64,000 nucleotides of DNA, from the NCBI GenBank assembly GCA_016787805.1, contig JAEUTY010000018.1:160765-224764 (forward strand), given 5' to 3'. Below, piece by piece: positions 1 through 8,461 of the stretch. A program made the position numbers and the translations under genes. Numbering within the stretch: the first letter of the stretch is position 1; each line of letters starts with the position of its first letter. This stretch comes from Flavobacterium sp. (GTDB lineage Bacteria > Bacteroidota > Bacteroidia > Flavobacteriales > Flavobacteriaceae). The notes below the pieces were generated by a model. The model saw only the letters and a program-made list of their open reading frames with translations, was not told where the DNA came from and did not search any database.

Positions 1-1
1 T

Positions 2-463
2 CAAACAGCTATTTTCGATCAGTTGACTTTTGATAATGTTGCTAAAATTGCTGACGAAATTTCGGAATTGTACACTTCTGGAGCTTATGATAAGATTGAA
101 TTAGTTTATAACCAATTCAAAAACGCAGCTACTCAAATCGTTCAAACCGAACAATATTTGCCTTTAGCACCAGCAAAATCTGATGAACCATCAAAATCTT
201 CTGTAGATTATATTTACGAACCATCTAAAGAAGAAATTGTGTTGACTTTGATTCCTAAATCACTAAAAACACAATTGTACAAAGCAATCCGCGATTCTTT
301 TGCTTCTGAACACGGCGCTCGTATGACAGCAATGCACAAAGCAACAGATAACGCAACGGATTTGAGAAATCAATTAAAATTAACGTATAACAAGGCACGT
401 CAAGCAGCAATTACCAATGAAATCCTAGAAATTGTTGGTGGAGCTGAAGCTTTGAAAGGATAA
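2..463 (+). CDS. atpG: ATP synthase F1 gamma subunit, C-terminal part
   Basis: This is the 3' end of a gene that enters the window already in frame; the first base finishes an upstream codon. It should encode the gamma subunit, the central rotor stalk that couples proton flow to catalysis in the F1 head. The final ~55 residues carry the family's C-terminal helix, with EHGARMTAMHKATDNA followed by LRNQLKLTYNKARQAAITNEI and the closing EIVGGAEAL. The segment before it (PSKSSVDYIYEPS) is the less conserved middle of the protein. An intrinsic terminator follows within 30 bp, so this is probably the last gene of its transcript. Identification is firm from the C-terminal signature; the N-terminal half lies outside the window. 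Confidence 0.96.
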   Translation, partial: QTAIFDQLTFDNVAKIADEISELYTSGAYDKIELVYNQFKNAATQIVQTEQYLPLAPAKSDEPSKSSVDYIYEPSKEEIVLTLIPKSLKTQLYKAIRDSFASEHGARMTAMHKATDNATDLRNQLKLTYNKARQAAITNEILEIVGGAEALKG

Positions 464-485
464 TTTTAAAGAAGACATAGAATTG

Positions 486-516
486 AAAAAGACACTTTAT
501 TAGGTGTCTTTTTTAT
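486..516 (+). terminator. Intrinsic terminator after atpG
   Basis: AAGACAC and GTGTCTT form a 7-bp stem around an 8-nt loop, followed by a T-rich run. It sits about 25 bp after the atpG stop codon and ends that operon. Confidence 0.85.
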
Positions 517-596
517 TTTATGGAATTTTGTAATTTAAATTTTTTAACTTCGTGTTGATTCACAATCATTTGCTATGAAAATTAAATTACTTTACT

Positions 597-2165
597 ATGA
601 AAAAAAAATTCCTGTTAACAGCTACTTTATTGGTTTCCACTTTTTCCTTTTCACAAAATTGGGGACTTGACCAAGATTTTAATTCGGTAGGTTTCAACAC
701 CGCCAACATGATTGTCAACGGCGACGATTATGCCGAGTGTTCCACCATTCAAAATGACGGCAAAATTCTTGTTGCTGGTTATGGCCTAAGAATGGCTAGG
801 TTCAACACCAATGGGACTTTAGATACTAGCTTTGGTGATTCGGGTTATACCCTACCTTTTGGGAATAATGTTGGTTTGAATTACATCAAACAAATTATCA
901 TTACACCCACCAACAAAATTCTAACCGTTGGAGCAATTTATACGAACAAATGGTACATACATTTGGCTCAATACAACGAAAATGGCTCATTAGACACTAC
1001 TTTTGGCACAAGCGGGCGCAAAAATATTGATGTCGGTCCGTCAATTACTATGTTGGTAGGAAATGCAATCTACACTTCAGATAATAAGATTTTTATTGCC
1101 ACTACTTCTTACCTATCTGATGGCGATTTTAATATAACAAAATGCAACAAATTTGGTGAGTTAGAAACAAGTTTTGGCGGAACAGGCATCATTAACTATG
1201 ATGGAATGGGATATGATCAAGGAGCCAAAATCAGCCTGCGCTCCGACGGTAAGCTATTGTTATCTGGAAACTCTAATGTCAATCCAGCCAATGGAACATA
1301 CAAGCAATTTGTTCAAATGTTAATTAATTCAGATGGTAGTTTAGATGCAACTTTCGGAACTAGTGGAAAAGCCTTCAGCAATTTTGCAACCAATAACACG
1401 CAAGTTATTAATGATACTTATCTTTTAAGTGACAATTCTATTTTAGTAACAGGATCACTTGTAGTTACGAATTCGACTATTTACGACGGATTTGTAGCTA
1501 AGTTCAACGCCAATGGTACTTTGGACACGAGTTTTGGCACCAACGGAATAAACCAAGTTATTTTTACAGATACTGACGGATCTCAATCCATTACCGACAT
1601 GATGAATAAAATTACCCTTCAAAGTGATGGAAAAATTATAATTGCTGGTTTTTCAAATGGAGCGGGAAATAGTAGTAAATTTTCTGTCGCTCGCTTAAAT
1701 TCTAATGGAATTTTAGATAGTACTTTTGGTAATTTAGGCACAATGACTTTCTCAATCAATGGTTTCAACGATGTAATTACCGACGTAAAAAGTCAATCCG
1801 ACGGAAAAATTGTAGTCAGCGGACTAACCAAAATCAACAGTTTAGATCGCGCTTATATTGTGGCACGATTAACACCCAACTCAACATTAGCCACACCAGA
1901 AACGTTCAATTCTAACCCATCCATTCAGTTGTATCCAAATCCAGCCCAAAATCAAATTACAGTTAGTGGATTAAATTCCAACTTTTCGAATGGTAAAATA
2001 AATGTAGTTTTTTTAAGTATTGATGGGAAAGAACTGAAAGCAGTAGAATTTAATAATTACAGTGATGCACTTGAAATTTCTTTGAACAACCTTTCATCAG
2101 GCGTATACATTCTCAAGATTTCGAATAAAAATAAAGAAGTCATTCGAAAATTTATCAAAAATTGA
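597..2165 (+). CDS. Secreted delta-60 repeat protein with T9SS sorting domain
   Basis: This is a 522-aa protein with an N-terminal Sec signal peptide (about residues 1-19, ending TFSFSQ). The body is a series of delta-60 repeats (DUF5122 type), each built around a strand like SDGKILVAG followed by a segment like ARFNTNGTLDTSFG; at least six are visible between residues 45 and 430. The last ~80 residues form a type IX secretion sorting domain. It opens with LYPNPAQNQITV, has a GKEL turn, and closes with SSGVYILKI and a basic end. The protein should therefore be exported to the cell surface or medium by T9SS. Its biochemical role is unknown; delta-60 repeats are probably a propeller-like scaffold. 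It appears monocistronic, bounded by terminators on both sides. Confidence 0.9.
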   Translation: MKKKFLLTATLLVSTFSFSQNWGLDQDFNSVGFNTANMIVNGDDYAECSTIQNDGKILVAGYGLRMARFNTNGTLDTSFGDSGYTLPFGNNVGLNYIKQIIITPTNKILTVGAIYTNKWYIHLAQYNENGSLDTTFGTSGRKNIDVGPSITMLVGNAIYTSDNKIFIATTSYLSDGDFNITKCNKFGELETSFGGTGIINYDGMGYDQGAKISLRSDGKLLLSGNSNVNPANGTYKQFVQMLINSDGSLDATFGTSGKAFSNFATNNTQVINDTYLLSDNSILVTGSLVVTNSTIYDGFVAKFNANGTLDTSFGTNGINQVIFTDTDGSQSITDMMNKITLQSDGKIIIAGFSNGAGNSSKFSVARLNSNGILDSTFGNLGTMTFSINGFNDVITDVKSQSDGKIVVSGLTKINSLDRAYIVARLTPNSTLATPETFNSNPSIQLYPNPAQNQITVSGLNSNFSNGKINVVFLSIDGKELKAVEFNNYSDALEISLNNLSSGVYILKISNKNKEVIRKFIKN

Positions 2166-2187
2166 TTGCAAAATATAATTATAGTAA

Positions 2188-2217
2188 AGAGGTCGTGAAA
2201 GTGACCTCTTTTTTTTA
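2188..2217 (+). terminator. Intrinsic terminator after the delta-60 repeat gene
   Basis: AGAGGTC and GACCTCT form a perfect 7-bp stem with an 8-nt loop and a run of eight T. It lies ~22 bp after the stop codon and rules out translation of the next gene from any start before 2228. Confidence 0.9.
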
Positions 2218-2227
2218 TTTTTATACA

Positions 2228-2665
2228 ATGGAAACCAAAGTACTTAACACTATCGATGAAATGCTTTCGCATTGGGAAATCATACAACAATTGTATCCCG
2301 AAATTACACTTGAAAAATACCAATCGTTTTTAAAGGAAATGATTCCGCACAATTACCAACAACTAGCCGTTTTTGAGCACAATATTTGTATTGGTTTAAC
2401 AGGTTTTTGGACAGGAATCAAACTTTGGTCAGGCAAATACATCGAAATCGATAATTTTATCGTACACGAAAATCACCGAAGAAAAGGCATCGGTAAAATA
2501 ATGACCGATTATATTGCTAACTTAGCCGAACAATTAAATTGTAATGTAATCGTTTTAGATGCGTATACAGGAAACTTTAAAGCACATCGATTTTATTACA
2601 ACCAAGGGTATGCACCACGAGGATTCCATTTTGTAAAAACCCTCAATAAGGAAGGTTTAACCTAA
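2228..2665 (+). CDS. GNAT family N-acetyltransferase
   Basis: This is a 145-aa protein of the GNAT fold, which moves an acetyl group from acetyl-CoA to an amine; the substrate cannot be told. The acetyl-CoA pyrophosphate loop is visible as ENHRRKGIGKIMTDYI, preceded by the beta-4 strand IEIDNFIVHE. The C-terminal strand LDAYTGNFKAHRFYYNQGY has the usual N...A..FY..GY pattern. I chose the ATG at 2228 because an in-frame upstream start at 2162 would translate through the terminator hairpin of the previous gene. A lipoprotein gene follows after 10 bp and is probably co-transcribed. Confidence 0.88.
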   Translation: METKVLNTIDEMLSHWEIIQQLYPEITLEKYQSFLKEMIPHNYQQLAVFEHNICIGLTGFWTGIKLWSGKYIEIDNFIVHENHRRKGIGKIMTDYIANLAEQLNCNVIVLDAYTGNFKAHRFYYNQGYAPRGFHFVKTLNKEGLT

Positions 2666-2675
2666 AAAACAACCT

Positions 2676-3155
2676 ATGAAATTAGCTTTTAGTTTTATCA
2701 TTATTGTGATACTAAGTTGTTCTTCCCATAAAGAAACCTACCAAACACTTCCGTTCGAGGTAGAATCAACCTATTTTCAAAAATGGATTGGCGGTCAAGA
2801 ACAAACCGGAAGCGGCACCAATTTTCACCTAAAACTGAAAAAACCATTACCTGAAAACACCACAATTAAAAAGATTTTTTTCCAAAATAAAGAAAGCGAG
2901 GTTACTCAAGAAAACGAAACCACTTTTATCGCTCTTTTTTATACCAAACCACAAGATAAGGCATTAATTCTCGATGAAGACAGCACTAAAGAATACGGCA
3001 ATAAAGCACCCGAAATCATTCGTCCTGAATTCAAATTACAAAACAATGAAGCCATTCTTGAATTCCACATCGGCAACAAAGTGCAGTATTACAAATTAGT
3101 CGATATCAAAGAAAAAGAACTAATCGCTTATCCAGCTACACGACCAAGAAATTAA
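2676..3155 (+). CDS. Hypothetical lipoprotein
   Basis: This is a 159-aa protein with a short lipoprotein signal peptide and a lipobox ending LSC (Cys at about residue 15), so it should be anchored in a membrane on the periplasmic side. The mature part is rich in charged residues and predicted strands (for example GTNFHLKLKKPLPENTTIKKIFF) and has no catalytic motif that I recognise. It lies 10 bp after the GNAT gene. A TAnnTTTG-type -7 box (3156-3163) starts immediately after its stop codon and probably drives the following flippase. The function is unknown. Confidence 0.75.
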   Translation: MKLAFSFIIIVILSCSSHKETYQTLPFEVESTYFQKWIGGQEQTGSGTNFHLKLKKPLPENTTIKKIFFQNKESEVTQENETTFIALFYTKPQDKALILDEDSTKEYGNKAPEIIRPEFKLQNNEAILEFHIGNKVQYYKLVDIKEKELIAYPATRPRN

Positions 3156-3180
3156 TACTTTTGCAAACAAATCATTTACG

Positions 3181-4641
3181 TTGAGTTTATATAAAAATCT
3201 TTTCAAACAAACCCTAATTTACGGATTAGCAACTGTGCTTCCGCGCATGTTGAGCTTTTTGCTTAATCCACTTTACGTTGACCAATTACCCAAACAAGAG
3301 TTTGCCGATGTTTCCATCGTTTTTGCTTGGCTGGTTTTCTTCAATGTGATTCTTTCGTACGGAATGGAAACGGCTTTTTTCCGCTTTTTCAATTCCGAAG
3401 AGGATAAGAAAAAAGTAATTTCAACGGCAACTGTTTCGATCTTTTGGTCGTCTCTAGTTTTTCTCGGAATTGCACTTTTGTATCGAAAAGCATTAGCCGA
3501 TTGGTCCAATATTAATGTCGAATACGTCACTTACACTATTTGGATTTTGGCTCTCGACGCACTAGTTATTATTCCATTTTCAAAGCTACGTGCCGAAAAA
3601 CGACCACTTTTTTATGCCGTAATCAAAATCGGAAACGTACTCATAAATGTAGCCTTCAATTTATTCTTCCTATTGGTTTTACCTAAATTGGCGCACAATA
3701 ATCCCGATGGAATTTTCAGCACATTTTATTATCCTGGTTTTGAAGTGGGCTATATTTTCATCTCCAACCTGATAGCAAGTTTGGCCACATTCGTAGTACT
3801 TTCACCCGATTATTTGAAACTCAATTGGAAATTCGATTGGGCTTTGTGGCGCAAAATGATGAACTACGGTTTTCCAATTCTATTAGCCGGGTTGGCTTTT
3901 GCGATCAACGAACATTTTGATAAAATCCTCCTCGAAAAACTTGATGTTCCAAAATCCGAAATCGGTGCCTACGCCGCTTGCTACAAAATCGGAATGTTCA
4001 TGGTGCTTTTCCGAACCGCTTACACACTAGGCATCGAACCGTTTTTCTTCAGTCACGCTAGCAACGAAAACGCACAACAAACCTACGCAACCATCACCAA
4101 ATATTTCGTCATTTTTGGCTCGTTCATTTGCTTATTTGTCATCGTATTTGTCGATTTACTCAAACAAGTATTAGTTCCCAATGCAAGTTACTGGGAAGCC
4201 GACAAAGTGGTTCCACTCATCGTTTTGGCTAATTTTTTCCTTGGCATTTACACCAATTTATCCGTTTGGTACAAACTCATCGACAAAACCAAAATCGGCG
4301 CTTACATCTCAATTATCGGCGCTTTTGTAACCTTAGGATTGAACTACATTCTAATTCCACAATTCAGCTATTACGGCTCGGCCATCGCCACAATCGCGGC
4401 TTACGGAACCATGATGGTGATTTCCTTCCGAATGGGACAAAAAAAATACCCAATTCCGTACGATATCAACCGAATTCTAGGCTATTTAGGATTGACCATT
4501 TTGTTTTCCGCCATTTCCTTTTACATTCCTTATGTGCGCGAAAACTATCTCCTCAAAATTGTCTTGCTTTCGGCTTTTTTGTATTTCATTTACCACAACG
4601 AAAAAGATACGTTACTTCGCATTATTAAAAGAAGAAGCTAA
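3181..4641 (+). CDS. Polysaccharide/oligosaccharide flippase (MOP superfamily)
   Basis: This is a 486-aa integral membrane protein with about 14 hydrophobic segments along its whole length, as in Wzx/RfbX-type flippases that move lipid-linked sugars across the inner membrane. It opens with the family pattern KQTLIYGLATVLPRMLSFLL, followed by PLYVDQL. The start is TTG at 3181. No in-frame ATG fits better, and a -7 box TACTTTTG lies at 3156-3163. The downstream genes dut and the sugar-1-phosphate nucleotidyltransferase suggest a cell-surface polysaccharide setting, although a 418-bp repeat-filled gap separates them. The exact glycan is unknown. Confidence 0.88.
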   Translation: MSLYKNLFKQTLIYGLATVLPRMLSFLLNPLYVDQLPKQEFADVSIVFAWLVFFNVILSYGMETAFFRFFNSEEDKKKVISTATVSIFWSSLVFLGIALLYRKALADWSNINVEYVTYTIWILALDALVIIPFSKLRAEKRPLFYAVIKIGNVLINVAFNLFFLLVLPKLAHNNPDGIFSTFYYPGFEVGYIFISNLIASLATFVVLSPDYLKLNWKFDWALWRKMMNYGFPILLAGLAFAINEHFDKILLEKLDVPKSEIGAYAACYKIGMFMVLFRTAYTLGIEPFFFSHASNENAQQTYATITKYFVIFGSFICLFVIVFVDLLKQVLVPNASYWEADKVVPLIVLANFFLGIYTNLSVWYKLIDKTKIGAYISIIGAFVTLGLNYILIPQFSYYGSAIATIAAYGTMMVISFRMGQKKYPIPYDINRILGYLGLTILFSAISFYIPYVRENYLLKIVLLSAFLYFIYHNEKDTLLRIIKRRS

Positions 4642-4795
4642 TCGCGCTGTCCGTTCCCACTTTTTGACCCAAAAGCAAGGTTTTGCTAAGTCCAAAAAGC
4701 GCTTCCGTTGGTCGCGTTTTTGCACTAACCAAAAACCAATAGCTTTCAGGCCAAAAGAGTTCCACTACCATCACGGCTAGGGCAGTAATGTTCAG
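4642..4795. repeat. Decayed palindromic intergenic element
   Basis: This non-coding stretch holds imperfect inverted segments (CTTTTTGACCCAAAAGC, then CCAAAAAGCG) and ends in a TCACGGCTAGGG motif. That motif resembles the GGCTAG ends of the palindromic elements near 30.8 and 58.6 kb. I see no gene; the short ORFs here have no coding character. Confidence 0.4.
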
Positions 4796-4961
4796 TGTTC
4801 AGTCACAGTCGCAGTTTTCAGGAAAAATCCGTTTAAATCTGCGTTTTGCAATAGCAAATCCATTTCATCCGCGTTCCCAATCAGTTTTCAGTCACAGTTT
4901 TCAGAAAAAATCCGTTTGAATCCGCGTTTTGCAATAGCAAATCCATTTCATCCGCGTTCCC
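4796..4961. repeat. Two tandem 83-bp direct repeats
   Basis: Two adjacent copies (4796-4878 and 4879-4961) share a nearly identical core running from AAAAATCCGTTT to CATCCGCGTTCCC, with only a few substitutions. The core contains TTTTGCAATAGCAAA, a small hairpin. A shorter relative is at 55890-55933. This looks like a dispersed intergenic repeat family. Confidence 0.85.
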
Positions 4962-5059
4962 GTCTTAAAAAGCCACTAAAAACAGATTTCTAACGCATAT
5001 TTTGGGTTAAAATAGAAAACCTTACTATCTTAGCAAAGTATAAAAATCGAACCACAAGA

Positions 5060-5494
5060 ATGACCATTAAAATCATCAATAAATCGGCTCACGAGTTGCC
5101 CAATTACGAAACCATCGCCTCAGCCGGAATGGATTTACGAGCTAATATTACCGAACCAATTACACTAAAATCACTTGAGCGAACCATTGTCAAAACCGGA
5201 CTTTTCATCGAATTGCCAATTGGTTACGAAGCACAAGTGCGCCCTCGAAGCGGTTTAGCGGCCAAAAAAGGAATCACAGTGCTCAATTCACCCGGAACCA
5301 TCGATGCCGATTACCGTGGCGAAATTGGTGTCATTTTAGTCAATTTATCCCACGAAGATTTTGTAATTGAAAATGGCGAACGCATCGCACAACTTATTAT
5401 AGCCAAACACGAACGCGCCGAATGGCAAGAAGTTCAGGAATTATCCGAAACTTCACGTGGCGAAGGCGGATTTGGAAGTACTGGCGTGAAATAG
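5060..5494 (+). CDS. dut: Deoxyuridine 5'-triphosphate nucleotidohydrolase (dUTPase)
   Basis: This 144-aa trimeric-type dUTPase hydrolyses dUTP to dUMP and pyrophosphate, keeping uracil out of DNA and supplying the dTMP precursor. All five motifs are visible: AGMDLRA (1), [10 protein letters not shown] (2), [13 protein letters not shown] (3, with the catalytic Asp), RIAQLII (4) and [10 protein letters not shown] (5, the C-terminal arm that closes over the uracil). The length is typical. An ATG start at 5060 places the first strand MTIKIINKS correctly. A weak -7-like TATCTTAG lies ~25 bp upstream. In related genomes I would expect the nucleotidyltransferase to follow directly; here a 0.45-kb insertion intervenes. 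Confidence 0.97.
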   Translation: MTIKIINKSAHELPNYETIASAGMDLRANITEPITLKSLERTIVKTGLFIELPIGYEAQVRPRSGLAAKKGITVLNSPGTIDADYRGEIGVILVNLSHEDFVIENGERIAQLIIAKHERAEWQEVQELSETSRGEGGFGSTGVK

Positions 5495-5500
5495 TATTCT

Positions 5501-5525
5501 ATTTCAAAATTCAAAATTCCAAGTT
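5501..5525 (+). repeat. Left copy of a 25-bp direct repeat flanking the four-helix gene
   Basis: These 25 bp, beginning ATTTCAAAATTC and ending CCAAGTT, occur identically at 5950-5974. The two copies bracket the four-helix-bundle gene with a 449-bp period. Confidence 0.9.
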
Positions 5526-5580
5526 CAACATTCCTTGTTCAAAATGTTAAAGATATAAACCAATAAAACTATTCTAAGCC

Positions 5581-5943
5581 ATGAAAAAATTTGATTTACA
5601 CGAACGATTAATTGATTTTGCAGTTACAATAATTGATGTTACAGACAATTTAAAAACAACAAAAGCTGGAAATCATTTGTCTGGACAAATAGTAAGATCA
5701 GGAACTGCTCCTTCTCTAAATTATAGTGAAGCTCAGAGTGCAGAATCTAGAAATGATTTTATACATAAAATGTCAATTGTTTTGAAAGAATTAAGAGAAA
5801 CGCATTCTTGTCTAAAAATCATTTATAAAGCAAAATTATATTTGAAAGAGGAACAATATTTAAAGTATTCGATAAAAGAAAACGATGAATTAATTTCAAT
5901 TTTTGTAAAAAGTATTGAAACATCAAGAAGTAAAAACAAGTAG
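5581..5943 (+). CDS. Four helix bundle protein (S23/bIVS family)
   Basis: This is a 120-aa, almost wholly alpha-helical protein. It matches the 'four helix bundle protein'/S23 family, first known from intervening sequences in 23S rRNA genes and later found scattered in intergenic sites of Bacteroidota. Visible signatures are the N-terminal FDLHERLIDFAV, the central SGQIVRSGTAPSLNYSEAQ with its invariant R.G...NY.EA pattern, SRNDFIHKMSIVLKELRET, and the C-terminal helix NDELISIFVKSIETSR. It lies between identical 25-bp direct repeats in an otherwise conserved gene order, which suggests insertion as a unit. No transposase is present. The biochemical role is unknown, though an RNA-binding or selfish role is often suspected. 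Confidence 0.88.
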   Translation: MKKFDLHERLIDFAVTIIDVTDNLKTTKAGNHLSGQIVRSGTAPSLNYSEAQSAESRNDFIHKMSIVLKELRETHSCLKIIYKAKLYLKEEQYLKYSIKENDELISIFVKSIETSRSKNK

Positions 5944-5949
5944 GTAAAC

Positions 5950-5974
5950 ATTTCAAAATTCAAAATTCCAAGTT
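5950..5974 (+). repeat. Right copy of the 25-bp direct repeat
   Basis: This is a perfect copy of 5501-5525. Further degenerate copies (GTTCAAAATTCAAATAATGTTG at 5979-6000, related to the segment after the left copy) extend the similarity on both sides. Confidence 0.9.
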
Positions 5975-6047
5975 GAGTGTTCAAAATTCAAATAATGTTG
6001 AATATTCAATTTTGATCAACGAATGTTGAAGTTAAATAGCAGTAAAA

Positions 6048-7058
6048 ATGAAAATAATAGTACCAATGGCGGGCCGCGGTTCGCGACTAAGACCTCACAC
6101 ATTAACCATTCCAAAACCATTAATTCCTATCGCAGGAAAACCCATCGTTCACCGTTTAGTCGAAGACATTGCTGGTGTTTTGAATCAGCCAATCGAAGAA
6201 ATTGCCTTCATTATCCACGAAAGTTTTGGAAAAAAAGTGGAAGATGAACTAATTGCAATTGCTGAAAAACTAGGTGCAAAAGGAACAATATATTACCAAA
6301 ATGAAGCGTTAGGAACTGGACACGCTATTATGTGCGCCGAAGATTCGTTGAGCGGACCAGCTGTAATTGCTTACGCAGACACGTTAATTCGCGCCGATTT
6401 CGATTTCGATGCTAGTGCAGATAGCGTAATTTGGGTAAAACAAGTCGATCAACCCGAAGCATTTGGAGTAGTTAATTTGAATGAAAACAACGAAATCATA
6501 GAATTGGTGGAAAAACCAAAAGAGTTTGTTTCGGATTTGGCAGTAATCGGAATTTATTATTTCAAAGACGTTGGCGTTCTGAAAAACGAGTTGCAATTGG
6601 TCATCAAAAACAACATTATTCACGGTGGTGAATACCAAATCAACGACGGAATCAAACAAATGATGGCAAAAGGCATGAAATTTGTACCAGGTGAAGTAGA
6701 CGAATGGATGGATTGTGGTAACAAAGACGTAACGGTCGATACTAACAATAGAATGTTGAACTTCTTGCACAACGATGGTATTCATTTAGTGGATTACGAC
6801 GTCAAACAAGAAAATTCGACTATCATTCCACCGTGTTACATTGGAGAAGATGTGGTTTTAATCAATGCTACGGTTGGTCCGAATGTGTCGCTAGGAAAAG
6901 GTTGTCACGTAATCAATTCGACGATTAAAAATAGTTTAATTCAAACACATTCGCATATTAAAAACGCAACTTTAGATAACGCGATGATTGGCAATCATGT
7001 GAATTACGATGGTAATTTTACAAGCATTAGCATCGGAGATTACTCGGTTTTAGAATAA
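6048..7058 (+). CDS. Sugar-1-phosphate nucleotidyltransferase (RmlA/GlmU-like)
   Basis: This 336-aa enzyme should transfer a nucleotide from NTP to a sugar-1-phosphate, giving an NDP-sugar for surface polysaccharides. The N-terminal catalytic Rossmann-like domain shows the signature MAGRGSRLRPHT followed by PKPLIPIAGKPI. Further motifs are GTGHAI, AYADTL (metal-binding region) and VEKPKEF (sugar-binding region). The last ~90 residues contain hexapeptide-like turns (IGEDVVLINATVGPNVSLGKGC, INSTIKNSLI), a left-handed beta-helix tail. That tail makes it longer than classical RmlA. The sugar and base cannot be told from sequence alone. It is followed by the TPR/DUF4292/EnvC genes in the same direction. 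Confidence 0.88.
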   Translation: MKIIVPMAGRGSRLRPHTLTIPKPLIPIAGKPIVHRLVEDIAGVLNQPIEEIAFIIHESFGKKVEDELIAIAEKLGAKGTIYYQNEALGTGHAIMCAEDSLSGPAVIAYADTLIRADFDFDASADSVIWVKQVDQPEAFGVVNLNENNEIIELVEKPKEFVSDLAVIGIYYFKDVGVLKNELQLVIKNNIIHGGEYQINDGIKQMMAKGMKFVPGEVDEWMDCGNKDVTVDTNNRMLNFLHNDGIHLVDYDVKQENSTIIPPCYIGEDVVLINATVGPNVSLGKGCHVINSTIKNSLIQTHSHIKNATLDNAMIGNHVNYDGNFTSISIGDYSVLE

Positions 7059-7113
7059 CTATCCTAACAGGTTTCCAAATCGGTTAGGTATTTAAATAAT
7101 AAGGAATCAATAA

Positions 7114-8460
7114 ATGAAAAAAAGTATTTTTATAACGCTTCTCTTCGGAATGTTCTTCATTTCAACTTCAGTTTGGGCACAAACCGAACCCGAAGATATT
7201 GCTATTGATTCAGATCAGTTTCAAGATTATTTTTATGAAGCCATCAAGCAAAAAGGCATCGAAAACTACGATAAAGCCATTGAATCATTAGAGAAATGTG
7301 TGGCATTGCAACCTGAAAATCCTACACTGTATTTTGAACTTGGCAAAAATTATTACTATCAAAAAAAATACAAAGACGCCTACGATAATTTTGAAAAAGC
7401 CACCAAACTCGACGATAAAAACCGTTGGGCTTGGGTCGGAATGTACGATGTTTGTTACGATACTCACGATTACAATCAAGCGATTATCATTGTTCAAAAA
7501 CTCATTGAATTCAAAGAAAGCTACAAAGACGATTTGATTTCGTTGTACATGAACACGCAACAATTTGATAAAGCGTTGGTTTTGATCAATGAAATGAATG
7601 AAAAATACGGTAAAAACGAGCAACGTGAAATCTACAAAAGTCAAATTCTACAAGACGCCAAATACCAAGGCGCAGAAAAAGGCAATCTTTTAGATCAAAT
7701 CAAGAAAAATCCCAAAGAAGAATCGAATTATATTGAACTAATTTCAATGTATTCGAAAAGCAATCAGGAAGAAAAAGCACTCGAAGTAGCCAAAATGCTC
7801 GAAAAAGAAATCCCAACTTCCGATTGGGCGCAAGTGAGTTTATTCAAATTTCACCTCAATAATAGCGAAGGTGATAAAGCAGTAATCTCAATGAATAAAG
7901 TATTCGCTAGTGATAAAATTGACAAAAAAATCAAACATAGAATCTTAAACGAATTCTTAATTTATACACAAAAAAACCCTCAATATTCCGATGCTTTAGG
8001 TAAAGCAATCAGCTATTTTCAAGACGATAAAGAGGTTCAAGTTGCCAAAGAAATCGGAAAGTTTTATGTCAATAAAAAAGATTGGACCAATGCAACTAAA
8101 TATTTTGAAATGCATTTGAAAAGCGTTTCCGACGATGTTGAAACTGGACTTCTTTTGATGCAATGCTATGTTGAACAAGTCGATTTTAATAAACTAATTA
8201 CCAAGTCAGACGAGTGGATTCAGATGTTTCCAACCCAACCTCAGTTTTATTATTTCCAAGGGTTGGGGTATAATCAAACTAAAAATTTCAAAAAAGCCAA
8301 AGATATTTTAGAAATGGGAATGGATTATTTGGTGGATGATACGGCTACCGAAATTAATTTTAATATTCAATTAGGAGAAGCATACCACGGTTTGGGAGAT
8401 GAAAAAAAGAAAGAACAATACTTTACAAAAGCCAATGAATTACTTAAAAAGAAACGATAA
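7114..8460 (+). CDS. Periplasmic tetratricopeptide repeat protein
   Basis: This 448-aa protein has a signal peptide (residues 1-22, ending SVWAQ), so it works outside the cytoplasm. It contains several TPR helical hairpins: at ~45-80 (YDKAIESLEKCVALQPENPTL), ~80-115 (YKDAYDNFEKATKLDDKNRWAW), ~335-370 (WTNATKYFEMHLK), ~385-420 (FKKAKDILEMGMDYL) and a C-terminal one. TPRs mediate protein-protein contacts. The stop is followed after 1 bp by the DUF4292 gene and 5 bp later by the EnvC-like gene, so the three are almost certainly co-transcribed. That points to a shared envelope or peptidoglycan role. Confidence 0.85.
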   Translation: MKKSIFITLLFGMFFISTSVWAQTEPEDIAIDSDQFQDYFYEAIKQKGIENYDKAIESLEKCVALQPENPTLYFELGKNYYYQKKYKDAYDNFEKATKLDDKNRWAWVGMYDVCYDTHDYNQAIIIVQKLIEFKESYKDDLISLYMNTQQFDKALVLINEMNEKYGKNEQREIYKSQILQDAKYQGAEKGNLLDQIKKNPKEESNYIELISMYSKSNQEEKALEVAKMLEKEIPTSDWAQVSLFKFHLNNSEGDKAVISMNKVFASDKIDKKIKHRILNEFLIYTQKNPQYSDALGKAISYFQDDKEVQVAKEIGKFYVNKKDWTNATKYFEMHLKSVSDDVETGLLLMQCYVEQVDFNKLITKSDEWIQMFPTQPQFYYFQGLGYNQTKNFKKAKDILEMGMDYLVDDTATEINFNIQLGEAYHGLGDEKKKEQYFTKANELLKKKR

Positions 8461-8461
8461 A

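Noticed and set aside
4266-4780. Two open frames inside and after the flippase gene
   Set aside because: The first is an out-of-frame shadow of the flippase and the second runs into repeat DNA; neither has protein-like character.
4796-4961. Possible CRISPR array
   Set aside because: Only two 83-bp units, nearly identical throughout, with no short-repeat/spacer alternation and no cas genes nearby.
7063-7088. CCTAAC/GTTAGG hairpin between the nucleotidyltransferase and TPR genes as a terminator
   Set aside because: Only 6-bp arms, a 14-nt loop and no T run; more likely a trace of a dispersed repeat.
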